Shown: positions 24,665-35,320 of the stretch, in pieces | Numbering within the stretch: position 1 is the first letter of the stretch | How the letters are laid out: each line of letters opens with the position of its first letter | DNA from: Medicago truncatula | Taxonomy: Eukaryota > Streptophyta > Magnoliopsida > Fabales > Fabaceae | Assembly (NCBI RefSeq): GCF_003473485.1 | Contig: NC_053047.1 | Coordinates: 34,706,972 to 34,770,971, forward strand | Direction of reading: 5' to 3' | DNA length: 64,000 nucleotides | Position numbers and translations under genes: made by a program | Notes under the pieces: generated by a model | What the model was told of the DNA's origin: nothing | Seen by the model: the letters and a program-made list of their open reading frames with translations, nothing else | Databases searched by the model: none

Positions 24665-25569
24665 AGAAATTTAAGTCAAGGGATTGATCAGAACAGTTTT
24701 ATTAATTTATCGTGAAATTAGGACGAGAGGCAAAGGATTCGAAAGACCCAATCATCTTTCATTTGAAATTTTAAGACAATTACTTTACTTTTTGCTATTT
24801 ACTTTACGGTTGTTAAAATCAACTATTTTCCATGTGCAACCCCTCATTTTAATACATCCTTAATATTAATGACTTTGCCGAGTAGAAATTGTAACAATCT
24901 CTGTGGATATGATCTTTAAATTATTACTTCGACAAATTTTAGTTCACTTGGTAATCCTAATCTAGACTTAAGATAAGGATTGTGAAATTCACACTCTTTC
25001 ATAAATTCGGTATCTAATGTGAGAATCGAGTTTGTAAAGTGAGTAGACACCAAATCTCATAGGTCGCGTGATCACAACACTAAATATTCAAGAAAAATAA
25101 GAGGTATTTTTACAAATTTGTGTCATATTTTCATTGTTTAAATTAAGGTGCTTTTAAAGCAATGGAGCGAAAGGCATATCTCATTAGGGAGTGATTATTT
25201 CATTAAAATCATTAGGCAACTAAAAAATTATGATCACATTATGTAAATATGTGATCTTGTTAAGACACTACGATTTCGACTATCAGATGAGTTGTTCGAA
25301 AATTCAGCATTTAATATTCTCTTTGCACAATCAGCTTATATGCGTTAAAGTTAGAAATGATCCCTTAAACCATAAATTCATAAATACATCTTATCTTAAG
25401 GGCAAATTAAGAAAATTTTGAGGGAAGAAAGTTGCTAAAGAGATCATCCAGCTTCTGGTAAAATTTTGAGGGAACTGAAGCTCATAGTCAATTTAGTTAA
25501 AATTTTGTCATAATTTAACTTGCGGGAAGAAAGTTAAGAAAATTTTGAGGTATAAACCATTAAGTTGGT
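24665..25569. other. Non-coding intergenic DNA
   Basis: No gene recognised. Two short repeats of GAAAATTTTGAGG with AGGGAAGAAAGTT-like neighbours occur at 25410-25550 and suggest local duplication. Confidence 0.4.
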
Positions 25570-25740
25570 GGAATTGTTCTTGCCAGTTGCCATGGTTATG
25601 GTTCCAGTTCTTTCCGCATTCAATCGAACGAAAACCAAAAGCACTTTTGGGTGATGATATTATTTTGTCAACAACAAATCAATTGAAGTAGAGCTATTAA
25701 TAAGAGATTTGTTAGATGAATTTTCATGTATTTTGATTTT
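25570..25740 (+). pseudogene. Duplicated 3' end of the CASP-like gene
   Basis: Matches the last roughly 30 codons and 3' UTR of the gene at 21347-22516. The frame reads like VLPVAMVMVPVLSAFNR then STFG and a stop, against FLAMFVVSVLSSFNR and GIFG in the gene. Shared 3' UTR includes CAACAAATCAATTGAAGTAG and TTGTTAGATGAATTTT. No upstream exons are seen nearby, so this is a tail fragment left by a partial tandem duplication. Divergence is modest, with a 12-bp insertion after the stop. Confidence 0.8.
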
Positions 25741-26219
25741 CATCTTGCTTTTAATTTATTTTTGAACATGTGAGTCTTCAGGACCTCACTAGCTTGACCC
25801 ATTGTTGGCTGCTCCAAATCCTTAGACAGGTCGAACACCTTCTTAACAACTTTCACATACTTATCTTCCACAAACTGAGCGATGGATCTTCCACCTTCAC
25901 TTGTTACAGCTTCTGAAGCTTCGGAAGACAACTTCAACTTCCTTGTAGGTCTCCTTGACTTGTGCAGAGGCTCTTGAACAACCTTCTTAACTGGTGAAGT
26001 TCTATCAGAACCTCCACCTCTAGTTTTCTTTGACATGATCTGGGAAGGCTCTAATTCTTCTACTTCCTTTGGAATGCCAGAAGTAACATGTTTAGCAGCC
26101 TTAACCTTCTTTGGTTGCTTCTTAGGCTTCTCCTTTTCCTCATCAAACTCAGCCTTCTTCCTCTTCCTTATGATTACCTTCAGAGGCTCATCAGCCTTGT
26201 CTGGAATCTGTTCCCATGC
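25740..26219 (-). pseudogene. Open frame for a highly charged protein, probably retroelement-derived
   Basis: Read on the minus strand, 160 codons are open from about 26219 to 25740. There is a Lys/Glu-rich N-terminal part (IIRKRKKAEFDEEKEKPKK) followed by KKTRGGGSD, RRPTRKLKLSSEASEAV and VEDKYVKVVKKVFDL. An internal methionine at 26036 is the first ATG. I do not recognise a named domain. Basic/acidic spacer-like proteins of this kind are common in legume LTR elements (inference from general experience), but no protease or polymerase motif is adjacent. It could also be a lone exon. Confidence 0.4.
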
Positions 26220-26319
26220 TATTGCTTTTCATTGTTATTATGTACATATATGTATATACTGGACTGTCTATCAATTTGTGGTTTAAACATTGATGATTTT
26301 ATTTCGTAGGTCATCGTAT

Positions 26320-27394
26320 GATGAGTGGCTAGTTTTCCTAAGTTTTATGGTTATGGAAAGTAGTCTTATGATATGAGTGGCTAGTTTTCCTAAATGCATT
26401 CACCTAATCTAATTTTATTGCTTTTCAAAACGGATCGGATTATGATATGATTGTTAAAACTTGGATAATCAAGTTAGATTATATAAGCACAACAAGATCA
26501 AATAATTATTAGTTGATGTTATCAAGGAGGCAACGAGAGTTGATGTTGAAAACAGAAGGATTGAAAAATCTTAGACACCATAATCCACCAAAATCTTAGA
26601 TGACGATCGAAGGATCGAAAGGTGAAGATAGTTTATGGACTTATAAGGTTAGATAAAAGGCTTGAAACATGATAGCAATCTAATAGTAAAAATAGATATT
26701 CAGTCATAATAAGGATTGAAAGATCTTACACACCATAATTCACCAAAATCTTAGATGGCGACGATCAAGGAACTAAAAGGTGAAGGTAGTTGTTGGACTT
26801 ATAAGGTTAGACAAAAGTTTTGAAGCATGAGTATAACCTAATATATTTTAGATGTAAAAATGGATATTCGATCGTAATGGGTTGCACTAACATGGACACT
26901 ACGACAATAGAGAGTCTTATTAGTTAGACACTTATTTATTTCTTGAACTAGAACATTGATATCAAGAGAATATCTTATCTTTAGACATGCTATTTCTAAG
27001 GCAAAGAAAAGTAATAAGATTTAAAGTGTTTGTTGCAATGATCAACTATAAGCTTGTTTGGTAAAGCTTTTTTCAGGACATTCTCGCGTCCCAATGCTCC
27101 TCAAACGTTAAAAGCAAGAAGCTACTATACTATGCTTCAATGCAAACGTGACTTTAAACGTGGTTTTGGAAAACGTGATGGTATACCAAACACACACTAT
27201 AAAGATTCCGAGGCTTTTTTTCATTATTGTATATTTCTGAAACAAAAATCAAATCATTTTTCAATACATATTATACTAAAACAAAAATCAAATCGTTTTT
27301 CAAACATCATTCATCCATCCATATAATAAATCCAAAAAAAAAAATTATGTATTTCCACACTTGAAAAAAGAAAAACGCTATATTGAGATTTGAC
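26320..27394. repeat. Locally duplicated non-coding DNA
   Basis: A unit of roughly 160 bp is tandemly duplicated (about 26549-26705 and 26712-26880). Both copies have CACCATAAT-CACCAAAATC, GGACTTATAAGGTTAGA and GATATTC. A smaller repeat, GAGTGGCTAGTTTTCCTAA, occurs at about 26321 and 26377. No coding signal. Confidence 0.65.
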
Positions 27395-28194
27395 TGGTGC
27401 GGAGCCAGACAAAAAAAGTTTAGGGTGGCCGCCATCAAAATAAATTAAAATATATAAATCATATTGCATACTACACATTTAAGTTGTAATAAGCCAAAAA
27501 TTGATCATTCAAAATTTAAACTACATAATATATAAAACCAATCATTAAATACTTAAAGTGACACTTTACGATTTTCAAGTGACTTGAAATCATCAATAAT
27601 TGACTCAGAACTAATACATGCATTAATTTCCCTTTAAATGTAAACTGACATGTTATCTGCTAGAAACCCAGGTCCCATCTTGTTTCTCAACTTAGGCTTA
27701 ATAATTTTCATTGCTAAAAAAGATCTTTCATTTGTAGCTATAAAAACATGAAGAGTCATAATAAAACGCAACAACCTATCAATCAAGAAGTATTTTTTGG
27801 TTTGTCCATTGGTAGCCAAACATGGGCATAATTCTTGAATAGTTGATAAATTCTTCAAAGTTGATGATTGGCGAGCATCAAAAAGAAAATGTTGAAGATA
27901 AAATGAAAAATTAGTCGTATCTTGACACTAAAATTCATGTGATAATATTTTTCAACAATAGTACATATTTATCATCAGGAAACAAAGCACGACTTAGTGT
28001 CAACAAATTTATTGCTTGCTCACTAAATCAGAAAAAAGGGGAAGAGCAAATGAAATGACATTAATAATTTTCATATTAATTGAAGGTTGTTATGGTAATT
28101 TTCAAAGCATGAAAAAATTATTATTTTTTAAGATAAGATGGGGTGGCCGTGGCTCCCCTTTGCCACCCCGTGATTCTGCGAGTAAATTTGACAA
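27395..28194 (-). mobile_element. hAT transposon remnant
   Basis: The outer parts carry GGAGCCAGAC...GGGTGGCCGCC on the left and GGGGTGGCCGTGGCTCCCC...CACCCCGTGATTCTG on the right, typical of hAT-type ends in legumes. Imperfect 8-bp flanks GATTTGAC (27387-27394) and AATTTGAC (28195-28202) fit a hAT target duplication. The interior holds part of a transposase on the minus strand (see next entry), so this is a deletion derivative of an autonomous element. Confidence 0.65.
27604..28030 (-). pseudogene. hAT transposase, C-terminal dimerisation region (DUF4371-type), broken
   Basis: On the minus strand from 27858 to 27634 the frame reads LSTIQELCPCL, YFLIDRLLRFIMTLHV, ATNERSFLAMKIIKPKLRN and FLADNMSVYI. 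This is the hAT C-terminal dimerisation domain as found in the ZMYM1-like/DUF4371 group (family usual: TERAFSAMK near the middle). A weaker upstream piece reads ALFPDDKYVLLLKNI in another frame with stops between. It is dead and truncated. Confidence 0.75.
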
Positions 28195-28202
28195 ATACTT
28201 GT

Positions 28203-28850
28203 GGAATCGATATTTTTTACACCTATATATTATAAATTCCACCCCTCAAAAAACTTTTTCCTTAGAGGAGCCCTCAATAAACTATTATAAATTCATGGTA
28301 GATTTAATGTATACATAGCAGATTAATTAATGTATACATAGCAGACTTAATGTATATAGTACAAATTTATAAATAAAATTTGAAAAGTAACTTAACTGTA
28401 CATGAAATACAAAATAACAGTCAATATTTTCCCTTCCTTAAAAAACAGTCAATACATTTTTTTTTTCCTTCTATATAAATATTTTTCTTCAAATTTTAAA
28501 TCTGTAAACCGGAAAATATGAAATGAATCTTGTTAAAATGCAGAAGAATATTAAGATAAAGTTGTTCATGTTTATCTTTTCCAGTGACTAAAGTTGAATA
28601 TACATTTTTTTCAAGGATAAAAATGAGTCTTCATGCATATTATTGTTTTTTAAAAATAAACTATTTATTACATTTCTAAATGCATATTTTAGAATCTTCA
28701 ACAATTTACTTTTGGTAAAAATCTTAAACAATGGATAAGGGACAAAAAAATTACTAACAATATATTAAACTTATCACATTATTCCTTAACAAGACCATTA
28801 ACCATATTATAAATTCAATAATCTCCCATCTCTTTGATACCATAGAAACA
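28203..28850. other. Upstream flank of the first AKR gene
   Basis: A/T-rich with a small tandem TTAATGTATACATAGCAGA (about 28305-28355). No clear TATA box can be chosen among many A/T tracts. Confidence 0.35.
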
Positions 28851-31230
28851 ATGGAAACAAAATCAATTCCAGAAGTTGTGCTTAATTCAGGCCACAAAAT
28901 GCCAATGCTAGGGTTTGGCACTGGAACAGTACCTTTACCACCACATCATGAACTCATTCCAGCATTCATCAATGCAATAAAAGTTGGCTATAGACATTTT
29001 GATACTGCAGCTTATTATGGTTCAGAGGAATCTCTTGGTCAAGCCATAGCACAAGCATTAGAACAAGGTCTTATTAAAAATCGTAGTGACATTTTTGTCA
29101 CTACTAAACTATGGTGTACTGAGTCACACCCTGGTCTTGTTTTCCCTGCACTGAAAAATTCATTGAAGTAAATCAATTACTCTCTTTCATTTCATTGGTG
29201 CAATTTTTAATATGAAATTTGAATAGTTTGGATAATTTTTTTTACAGAAAGTTAATTTAGTTTTTATTGGAGCTTCTTTTCTCACATCCATGATTATTAA
29301 AAAACCGCACTTTTGGATTTATTCGTCCGGACAGGAAAAACACTGTTTTGTCCAAATTTACTCATCAGGTTGGAAGAGAAAACTTTGTTTTTCCTTTCCG
29401 TTTGGATGAATAAATCCAAAGGCTTGTGATTTTTTTCTTGAATAGGGTAAAAATGGGAATAAATTCTCTTTGTTAAAACCATCTTTATTTTTTCTTAATT
29501 CCTACATCTCAACCATTAAACACGAGAAAAAATTAAAAGAGGTATATTATAAAGAAAAGATGTGCTTGAGTTTGATGATTGAGATGTAACAATAAAAAGA
29601 AATGGAAAAGATTCATTGATTCTAACAACTGATTCCTGAGTGCATCATTCGGATGTTTCAATTCATACATGTGGATCTCACACCTATGAACGAGAGTTTT
29701 TTTATTTTTCTCTTAATATTTGGCATGTGTTGTATTTGATTATGTCTAGCTTGACTTAATTGTTTTATATATATATTTTTTTTGTGATGATTCATTCCAT
29801 AAGGAGGTTGGGCCTAGAATATGTGGATCTATACCTAATCCATTTTCCAGTGAGGTTGAGACAAGGGGTAAAAGCGATCAACTACACCAATGAAGACATT
29901 CTTCCTTTTGATATGAAAGGGACATGGAAAGATATGGAACAATGTGCTAATCTGGGCTTGGCTAAGTCTATTGGTCTTAGCAATTTTGGTGTGAAAAAAA
30001 TTTCAGAAATTCTAGAATATGCAACTATTCCTCCTGCTCTTGTCCAGGTACAATGCATTGATTTTTTTTCTTCCCTTTTTCATTTTCTTTTTCTTTTTCA
30101 TTTTTGGGAAACCATTTAAAAATTTAGCTACTGATATAACCATTTAAAAATGTAGCTACTGATATACCTAATGTATTTGATATATATTATAGATCAAATA
30201 CATTAGGTGTTGAATGAACCTAAAAAGTGATTTTTTGCTTATGGATATGACTGGAGGGAGTACAACGATTGGATTCGTTGTATTTTGAGATTAAGAAAAA
30301 CATAATTAATTTTCAAAAATATCATCAATGTTCTGCCAATAACCCATTAGAAATATTCATTGGTTTCTTTGCCAGGTGGAAATGAATGCAGCATGGCATC
30401 AAGAATATCTGAGAAAGTTCTGCAAAGAGAAAGGGATTCATGTGAGTGCATGGTCCCCTTTGGGTGCTAATGGAGCACCGTGGGGTTCACTTGCTGTTAT
30501 GGACAATCCAATAATAAAAGACATTGCAATCTCATCAGGAAAAGCTATAGCTCAGGTGAATTTTCATACTAATCAAATTTCTTTGCATTGTTAGGAATTT
30601 AGAGGTTCTTATAATAAATCATGGCACTAAAATTTATTTTTTGCATTATACAAGTTTTCAGTTATAGGTGTGATTGCTTTTACATAGTTATGTTACAACT
30701 TATGATATAGTAGAAAATAGTGAATAAATGTAACTAAAATCAAATATTATGATGAAGGAGAAATCTACCATTAATAATTTTCTTATTAAAAGCTGAGACT
30801 ATTTATTTTGTCTCTTAATTAAATTGATTTTTTTTTTTTTAATCAAATAGTCTAGTGACTGAAGATCACACATTTTAAATGTGGAGAAATGGGTGTCCGG
30901 GTTCGAATCTCATCCCCTGCATATGTTATAAAAAAAATAAAAAATACTCAAACACCCTTTATTTTTCTTTCGCCATAAAGGTAAATAAACACCCTAACAC
31001 ATTTTCAATTTCAGGTTGCATTAAGATGGCTAATAGAGCAAGGTGCTACTCCAATTGTGAAGAGCTTCAACAAGGAGAGAATGAAAAAAAATATTGAACT
31101 ATTTGATTGGGAGCTAAGTGAGGTTGATTTGGAGAAGATTAAACAAGTATCACAATGCAGGGGTTTTAAAGGAGAACGTTTTATCACTGAAAATGGACCT
31201 TACAAAACTACTGAAGATCTTTTTGACTGA
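28851..31230 (+). CDS. NADPH-dependent aldo-keto reductase, AKR4 family (copy 1), four exons
   Basis: Exons 28851-29167, 29804-30047, 30376-30555 and 31015-31230, all GT-AG, give 318 residues, close to the usual 310-325. The catalytic tetrad is complete: Asp51 ([12 protein letters not shown]), Tyr56, Lys86 (TTKLWC) and His119 (LIHFP). The cofactor-side motifs [26 protein letters not shown] and [14 protein letters not shown] (the NADP-phosphate clamp) are present. Plant AKR4 enzymes reduce aldehydes and ketones of specialised metabolites in the cytosol; relatives include chalcone (polyketide) reductase, codeinone-reductase-like and deoxymugineate synthase-like enzymes. The exact substrate cannot be read from sequence. 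Oddities: Phe120 replaces the usual Trp of LIHWP, and the C-terminus ends LFD, three residues shorter than its neighbours' LWDGD form. The same-orientation copies at 51.2 and 55.5 kb share its exon phases. Confidence 0.93.
30167..30207. repeat. Perfect 15-bp inverted repeat in intron 2 of AKR copy 1
   Basis: CCTAATGTATTTGAT and ATCAAATACATTAGG enclose 11 bases. Just upstream, an ACCATTTAAAAATTTAGCTA unit is tandemly duplicated (about 30110-30165). Probably a small transposon end or a slippage product. Confidence 0.8.
30840..30940 (+). repeat. tRNA-derived SINE-like unit in intron 3 of AKR copy 1
   Basis: AGTCTAGTGACTGAAGA (A-box-like) and GGGTTCGAATCTC (B box) lie about 45 bp apart, followed by CATCCCCTGCATATG and an A-rich tail. 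A relative lies at 50268-50365. Confidence 0.55.
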
Positions 31231-31898
31231 GAAGAAATGAAATTCAAGAACATTTTCTTTATGTTTTCTTAATAAATAAAAAATTATGTATGATAGTTAT
31301 TTTAATGTCTGCAATTTAGAATAATGTTTGATAATCATTATAAAACACTATAAATTGTATAATAAATCAACGGTTTAATATTTGTGTGTTTGTACATGAA
31401 TATGTACCTCAGACACACCAAATACAAACACACTTTTTATTGTCAAATTCCATAACTATTTATTTTACTTTATTGTAGGTGAATATGAATTTTTCATTGA
31501 CAAGGTTTTTAGGTGGTGGGAGTGTATATATTTTTAATGTTTTGACTAATGACACCTCTCCTAACAAGATTTATGCCACACTTTCACCCAAGCCGGGTTA
31601 GACCAACTTGGTAAGCCCAACATAATCGATTTATAAGAAAATTTTGCTGATTATTTAAACACTAAATCCCTATCATCAAATTCTAATTGCCTAATAGCCA
31701 AGGACTACACACTTTTCCCACGAAACTTATTAATTTATTTTTCTCTCGTCGTCACTTCCACCCCACAAAAAAAAAGTTTAAAGAGATATTCAAGATTAGA
31801 TATTATACCTAGTCGAACATTGAAAAAAGAGAAAATAGACTGGGATAGCTTACAAGATTGATTTTAATATAACCACTCAAGAACCAATAAACAAATGT
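31231..31898. other. Downstream flank of AKR copy 1
   Basis: 3' UTR region, then A/T-rich DNA. AATAAATAAAAAATTATG at about 31270 is a possible polyadenylation region. A short CAAGCCGGGTTAGACCAACT stretch near 31590 looks SINE-derived. Confidence 0.35.
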
Positions 31899-32108
31899 TT
31901 ATACTTCCATATAGACAATATGGATCACTGAATTTATCAATGGTTGCAATGTCAATCTTCTCCTCGGGTTTGCACCAATCAATAAACAAAGGTATTTAAA
32001 TGGGGTGCTTCCTATTATGAAATTTAAAATATTTGCGGCTTCTTCTAACAAACTTTGTGCTATGTTTATCCTATCAAAGAGACTCTCGTGGAAATTAACT
32101 TTCATCAT
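31899..32108 (-). pseudogene. LINE reverse-transcriptase fragment
   Basis: The minus-strand frame reads MMKVNFHESLF, ANILNFIIGSTPFKYL and IGANPRRRLTLQPLINS. This is the same conserved stretch seen at 16499-17041 (LKVNFSKSLL, IPFVYLGLPIGGNARRLSFWEPII). It is an isolated piece of about 200 bp without the FADD box, so it is a small dead insertion or the remnant of a deletion. Confidence 0.8.
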
Positions 32109-32368
32109 CCCCGATAGAACACAAAAGATATAAATTTTTAGAAAACCTATAAATAATCGTTTTATGACCTTGGGTGTGCAAAGTGGTTTCTTATTAATTT
32201 ATTTTTTAAATAACACAAATTTTTCAAAGGAATTTCATCCCTAGATATAATCTCATCAATAAACCAACATATTTTTGCAGTGTAAGTTCGTTGGCACCAA
32301 CTAAATATAGATGCTCACTCACATTATCTCAACATATTTTTCATTTTGTAAAATAAACAATAATATTA

Positions 32369-32663
32369 CCCTTGTATTTTCTTTCGTTCCACTTTTTTCC
32401 CTTGTATTTTCTTTCGTTCCACTTTCGCATTTTAACCAAACAAAGTATATATTCATCTTCATTTTTCTTCCATGTCGACGTTGGGAAATGGAATCATAAT
32501 CATTCACCACCTATCTACTATCATTCATTATTTTAATCAAACACGTGTCTTCTCTTTCACATGCACTCCCTACATGTATCTCTTTCCCATAGTATATATA
32601 CATCACTATAGTACTATTATTTTGATCAAACAAGTGTCTTCTCTTCCACTTCCACTCTCTATA
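32369..32663. repeat. Tandem repeats in the upstream region of the acidic-repeat gene
   Basis: A 30-bp unit CCCTTGTATTTTCTTTCGTT... is present twice (32369-32398, 32399-32425). A second unit with TTTTAATCAAACACGTGTCT / TTTTGATCAAACAAGTGTCT occurs at about 32528-32575 and 32616-32663, 88 bp apart. The first of these contains a perfect CACGTG (G-box) inside ACACGTGT; the second has a mutated AAGTGT. Confidence 0.75.
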
Positions 32664-32763
32664 ATCACACACATGTATTGCCTTTAAATGGCATTTCACT
32701 ACTATATATTAATTCTTATAATCTTCTTTCTTTTGCCTTTGAATTATAAACACAAATAACAAT

Positions 32764-33159
32764 TCACACGAAATTAAGGAATAAGTCTTGAAGGTAAGCG
32801 TGGCTACTTCAATTTATTTTCTTCCTAAAATTGTGACATCGTTTCTTCAATATTTTCTTCCTCTTCCCTTTATTAATAAATATTTGTGGTGTTGTAGGAT
32901 CTTGAAGGGACTTATTATAGAAGGTTGTGAGAACAAGATTAAGATTCATCATGCTAAGGGGTAATTGGATGCACCGTGAATTCATAAACTTGGTTACAAG
33001 ATATATGTGATTATATTCTTGAAGTGTCAATAATCCTAATCTTAAGGTTTGATCCTTTCTCTTGACTTACATATTATATGATAATTACTTCGGTTATTTT
33101 ATTGCTTGAAAATATTGTAGTCTTTGAAAATATTAGAAAATTGAAAGGAAATAGGTAAA
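32764..33159 (+). promoter_or_regulatory. Probable leader of the acidic-repeat gene, with possible 5' UTR introns
   Basis: TGAAGGTAAGCGTGG (about 32790) is a good 5' splice site, and TTGTGGTGTTGTAGGATC (about 32897) a good 3' site. A second pair may be CTTAAGGTTTGATCC (about 33041) and GAAAATATTGTAGTC (about 33120). No coding is lost in either. This is inference from splice-site form only. Confidence 0.35.
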
Positions 33160-34074
33160 ATGAAAAGAAAACAATCTAGAACCAATGAAACAAGACCCTC
33201 CAAAACTCTTAAAACTAGTAACCTCATGGAGGGGATAAAAAATGAATCTATAGAAACTTCAACAAAATCAAATGATATCAACAAAATTTTACAATCATTT
33301 GAACAATTAAAAATAGTTGAAAAGGAAAATAAAAACATACAAAAATTAGAACCAGCAGAAACAAGTGATGACAATGAAGTAACATTAGGTTATACTACTT
33401 CAGAAGAATTAGATAATGAAGAAGTAATACTAGGTTACACTACTTCAGAAGAATCATACATTAATGAAGAGGAAGCAAAATATTGTATTTCGTCGGATGA
33501 ATTCGACCATTTAGAACGTGAAGAATCAAATTATGATCAAATATTTATAGAAAAATGAGAAACAAACATTGATGAAGAAGAAATATATTGTTGTATTTCG
33601 TCAGATGAATACAACGATTTAGACCGTGAAGAATCAAATTATGATCAAATATTTATAGAAAAAGGAGAAACAAACATTGATGAAGAAGAAATATATTGTT
33701 GTATTTCGTCAGATGAATACAACGATTTAGACCGTGAAGAATCAAATTATGATCAAATATTTATAGAAAAAGGAGAAACAAACATTGATGAAGAAGAAAT
33801 ATATTGTTGTATTTCGTCAGATGAATACAACGATTTAGACCGTGAAGAATCAAATTATGATCAAATATTTATAGAAGAAGACTCAAATTATGATCAAATA
33901 TTTATAGAAAAAGGAGAAACAAGTAATTCTAAACGCAAAAGAAAATGGAAAGATTATTGCGGTAATTTTGATAACTCAAGGGTTGTATATGAGAATGAAA
34001 GTGATGAAATAAGGAACAATAAGAAATATGCAACCTCTCAAAAGAAAAAAAGGATATGCAAGAAAAACAATTAA
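33160..34074 (+). pseudogene. Unrecognised acidic tandem-repeat gene with one in-frame TGA
   Basis: From the ATG at 33160 the frame runs 132 codons to a TGA (33556-33558). It then stays open in the same frame for 171 more codons to TAA (34072-34074). Layout: basic N-terminus (MKRKQSRTNETRPSKTLK); two GYTTSEE units; one older copy of a 36-residue acidic repeat; three copies of it that are nearly identical in DNA (108 bp: 33556, 33664, 33772; core YCCISSDEYNDLDREESNYD); a short partial unit; and a basic C-terminus (SKRKRKWKDY, KKKRICKKNN). In the second and third copies the TGA position is GGA (Gly), so one base separates stop from an open frame of 304 codons. No family is recognised. The basic ends around an acidic core could suit a nuclear protein (inference). 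It may be a recent nonsense allele, or a truncated 132-residue protein may be made. Confidence 0.55.
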
Positions 34075-34305
34075 AACAAGTGTGTTTAGTTCAATGTTTG
34101 TGGTCTTGTACCATTTTTCTTTCCTAGCTTTTACATTATTTTTATTCTTTTTTGTTACATATAGTGTTAATCTAATTTTTCTTTTAGTTATTTCAGCGTC
34201 AGCTGAGTATTATGACTACATCTTCTTAGCTTGGGTTTTTAAGTTTTTTTAATTAAGTTTTTAATTAAAAAATTTCATATTCTTTTTGGTCTTTTGTTAT
34301 CAGTA

Positions 34306-34437
34306 TATAAAGGTTGTCTATTTGGTTGGAGTTAGTTAAAAGATAATCCGAGTTCGAGTAAGTTGGCCGCTCAACATGCAATCCCACTATCTTGGAATGT
34401 CCTTTAGCTAACTCTAACAAAGTAGAGAACCTTTATA
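34306..34437 (+). ncRNA. miRNA-precursor-like fold-back (candidate)
   Basis: The left arm 34306-34352 pairs with the right arm 34391-34437 over 47 positions without a bulge. I count 38 Watson-Crick pairs, 5 G-U pairs and 4 single mismatches, around a 38-nt loop with a small inner stem. Left arm starts TATAAAGGTTGTCTATTTGG; right arm ends AAAGTAGAGAACCTTTATA. Length, unbulged stem and scattered mismatches fit a plant MIRNA hairpin. A small MITE would look similar, and the A/T-rich outermost 10 bp pair perfectly. I do not recognise a known mature miRNA. Strand is assumed from the neighbouring gene. Confidence 0.45.
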
Positions 34438-35320
34438 AGTTGATATTTGTTCACAAAATTTCCTCGTATTTTCCGTGTAGAAATTGCAGCATACGGTGAT
34501 CATTTTCGTTGGTCCATTGTGATTCCCTGCATTTTCCAAATTACTAGACGTATCTTAAGAGAGAAGTTATTCTATGCCTTCACTCTTTTATTGTGGTTTC
34601 ATTCACCATAGTATGGGTTAGTTTGTCTGAGTGAACATAATTCCAATTTTTGAATGTTTGCATAACAAGCCAATATCTAGAAAAATAATATGTTCCCATA
34701 CAAGTTAGGGTCGAGGGATGCAGTTTCCTTGGAGTACGGTTTTGTTTTTAATTTGGTTTGAGTGTACCAAGTACCATGGTATACTTTTGCTATTGTGTTA
34801 TTGCATTAAAAAAAAAGATGAAAAAATAGAAAAAAAAAAAATGTATGTACCCAAAAGAAAAAGAAAAAAAAAAGTGTAAAATGAGAAGGAAAAAAATGCA
34901 TGGAAAAAAAAAGTTGTCAACCCTACCTTGTCTACAATAGTCCTCTTGTTGTGTGCTTGCAATTTCAGAGTTTTGTCAATCCTAGTGAGGAGAAGTGAGG
35001 GACACTATGTTACTCCTTGTGAATATTTTGTTTTGGTTGCTTGGTTTGTTACATTTGGGAAACATGAGTGTTCCAAGTATTGTGGATTATTCAAGAATGT
35101 TGCTTGCAGCTCAAGTAACAGCATCCTTGTTCATATCCTTCTCTTCATTCTCTAATATTTTGGTTGCTTGATTTGCTACATTTGGGAAACATGAGAGGAA
35201 AAGAGTAAGTGAAATGATTCTACAGTGAGAGTTCCAAGTATTGTGGATTATTCAAGAATGTGATTAGATTTAAATGAATTTAATTACTTAAGAACTAACC
35301 AATAAGCTAAATTAATTAGA
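34438..35320. other. Non-coding DNA with an internal duplication
   Basis: A-rich runs at 34807-34915. A unit with TTTGGTTGCTTG, TACATTTGGGAAACATGAG and GTTCCAAGTATTGTGGATTA is present at about 35031-35100 and again, split, at 35158-35262. The 75-codon open frame at 34928-35155 has no recognised domain and is not called. Confidence 0.4.

Noticed and set aside
28016-28318. 100-codon open frame
   Set aside because: Spans the terminal region of the hAT element and beyond. Not a coherent protein.
33558-33570. Known stop-readthrough context after the TGA
   Set aside because: The following bases (GAAACA) do not match the CARYYA or CUAG contexts I know, so readthrough is not assumed.
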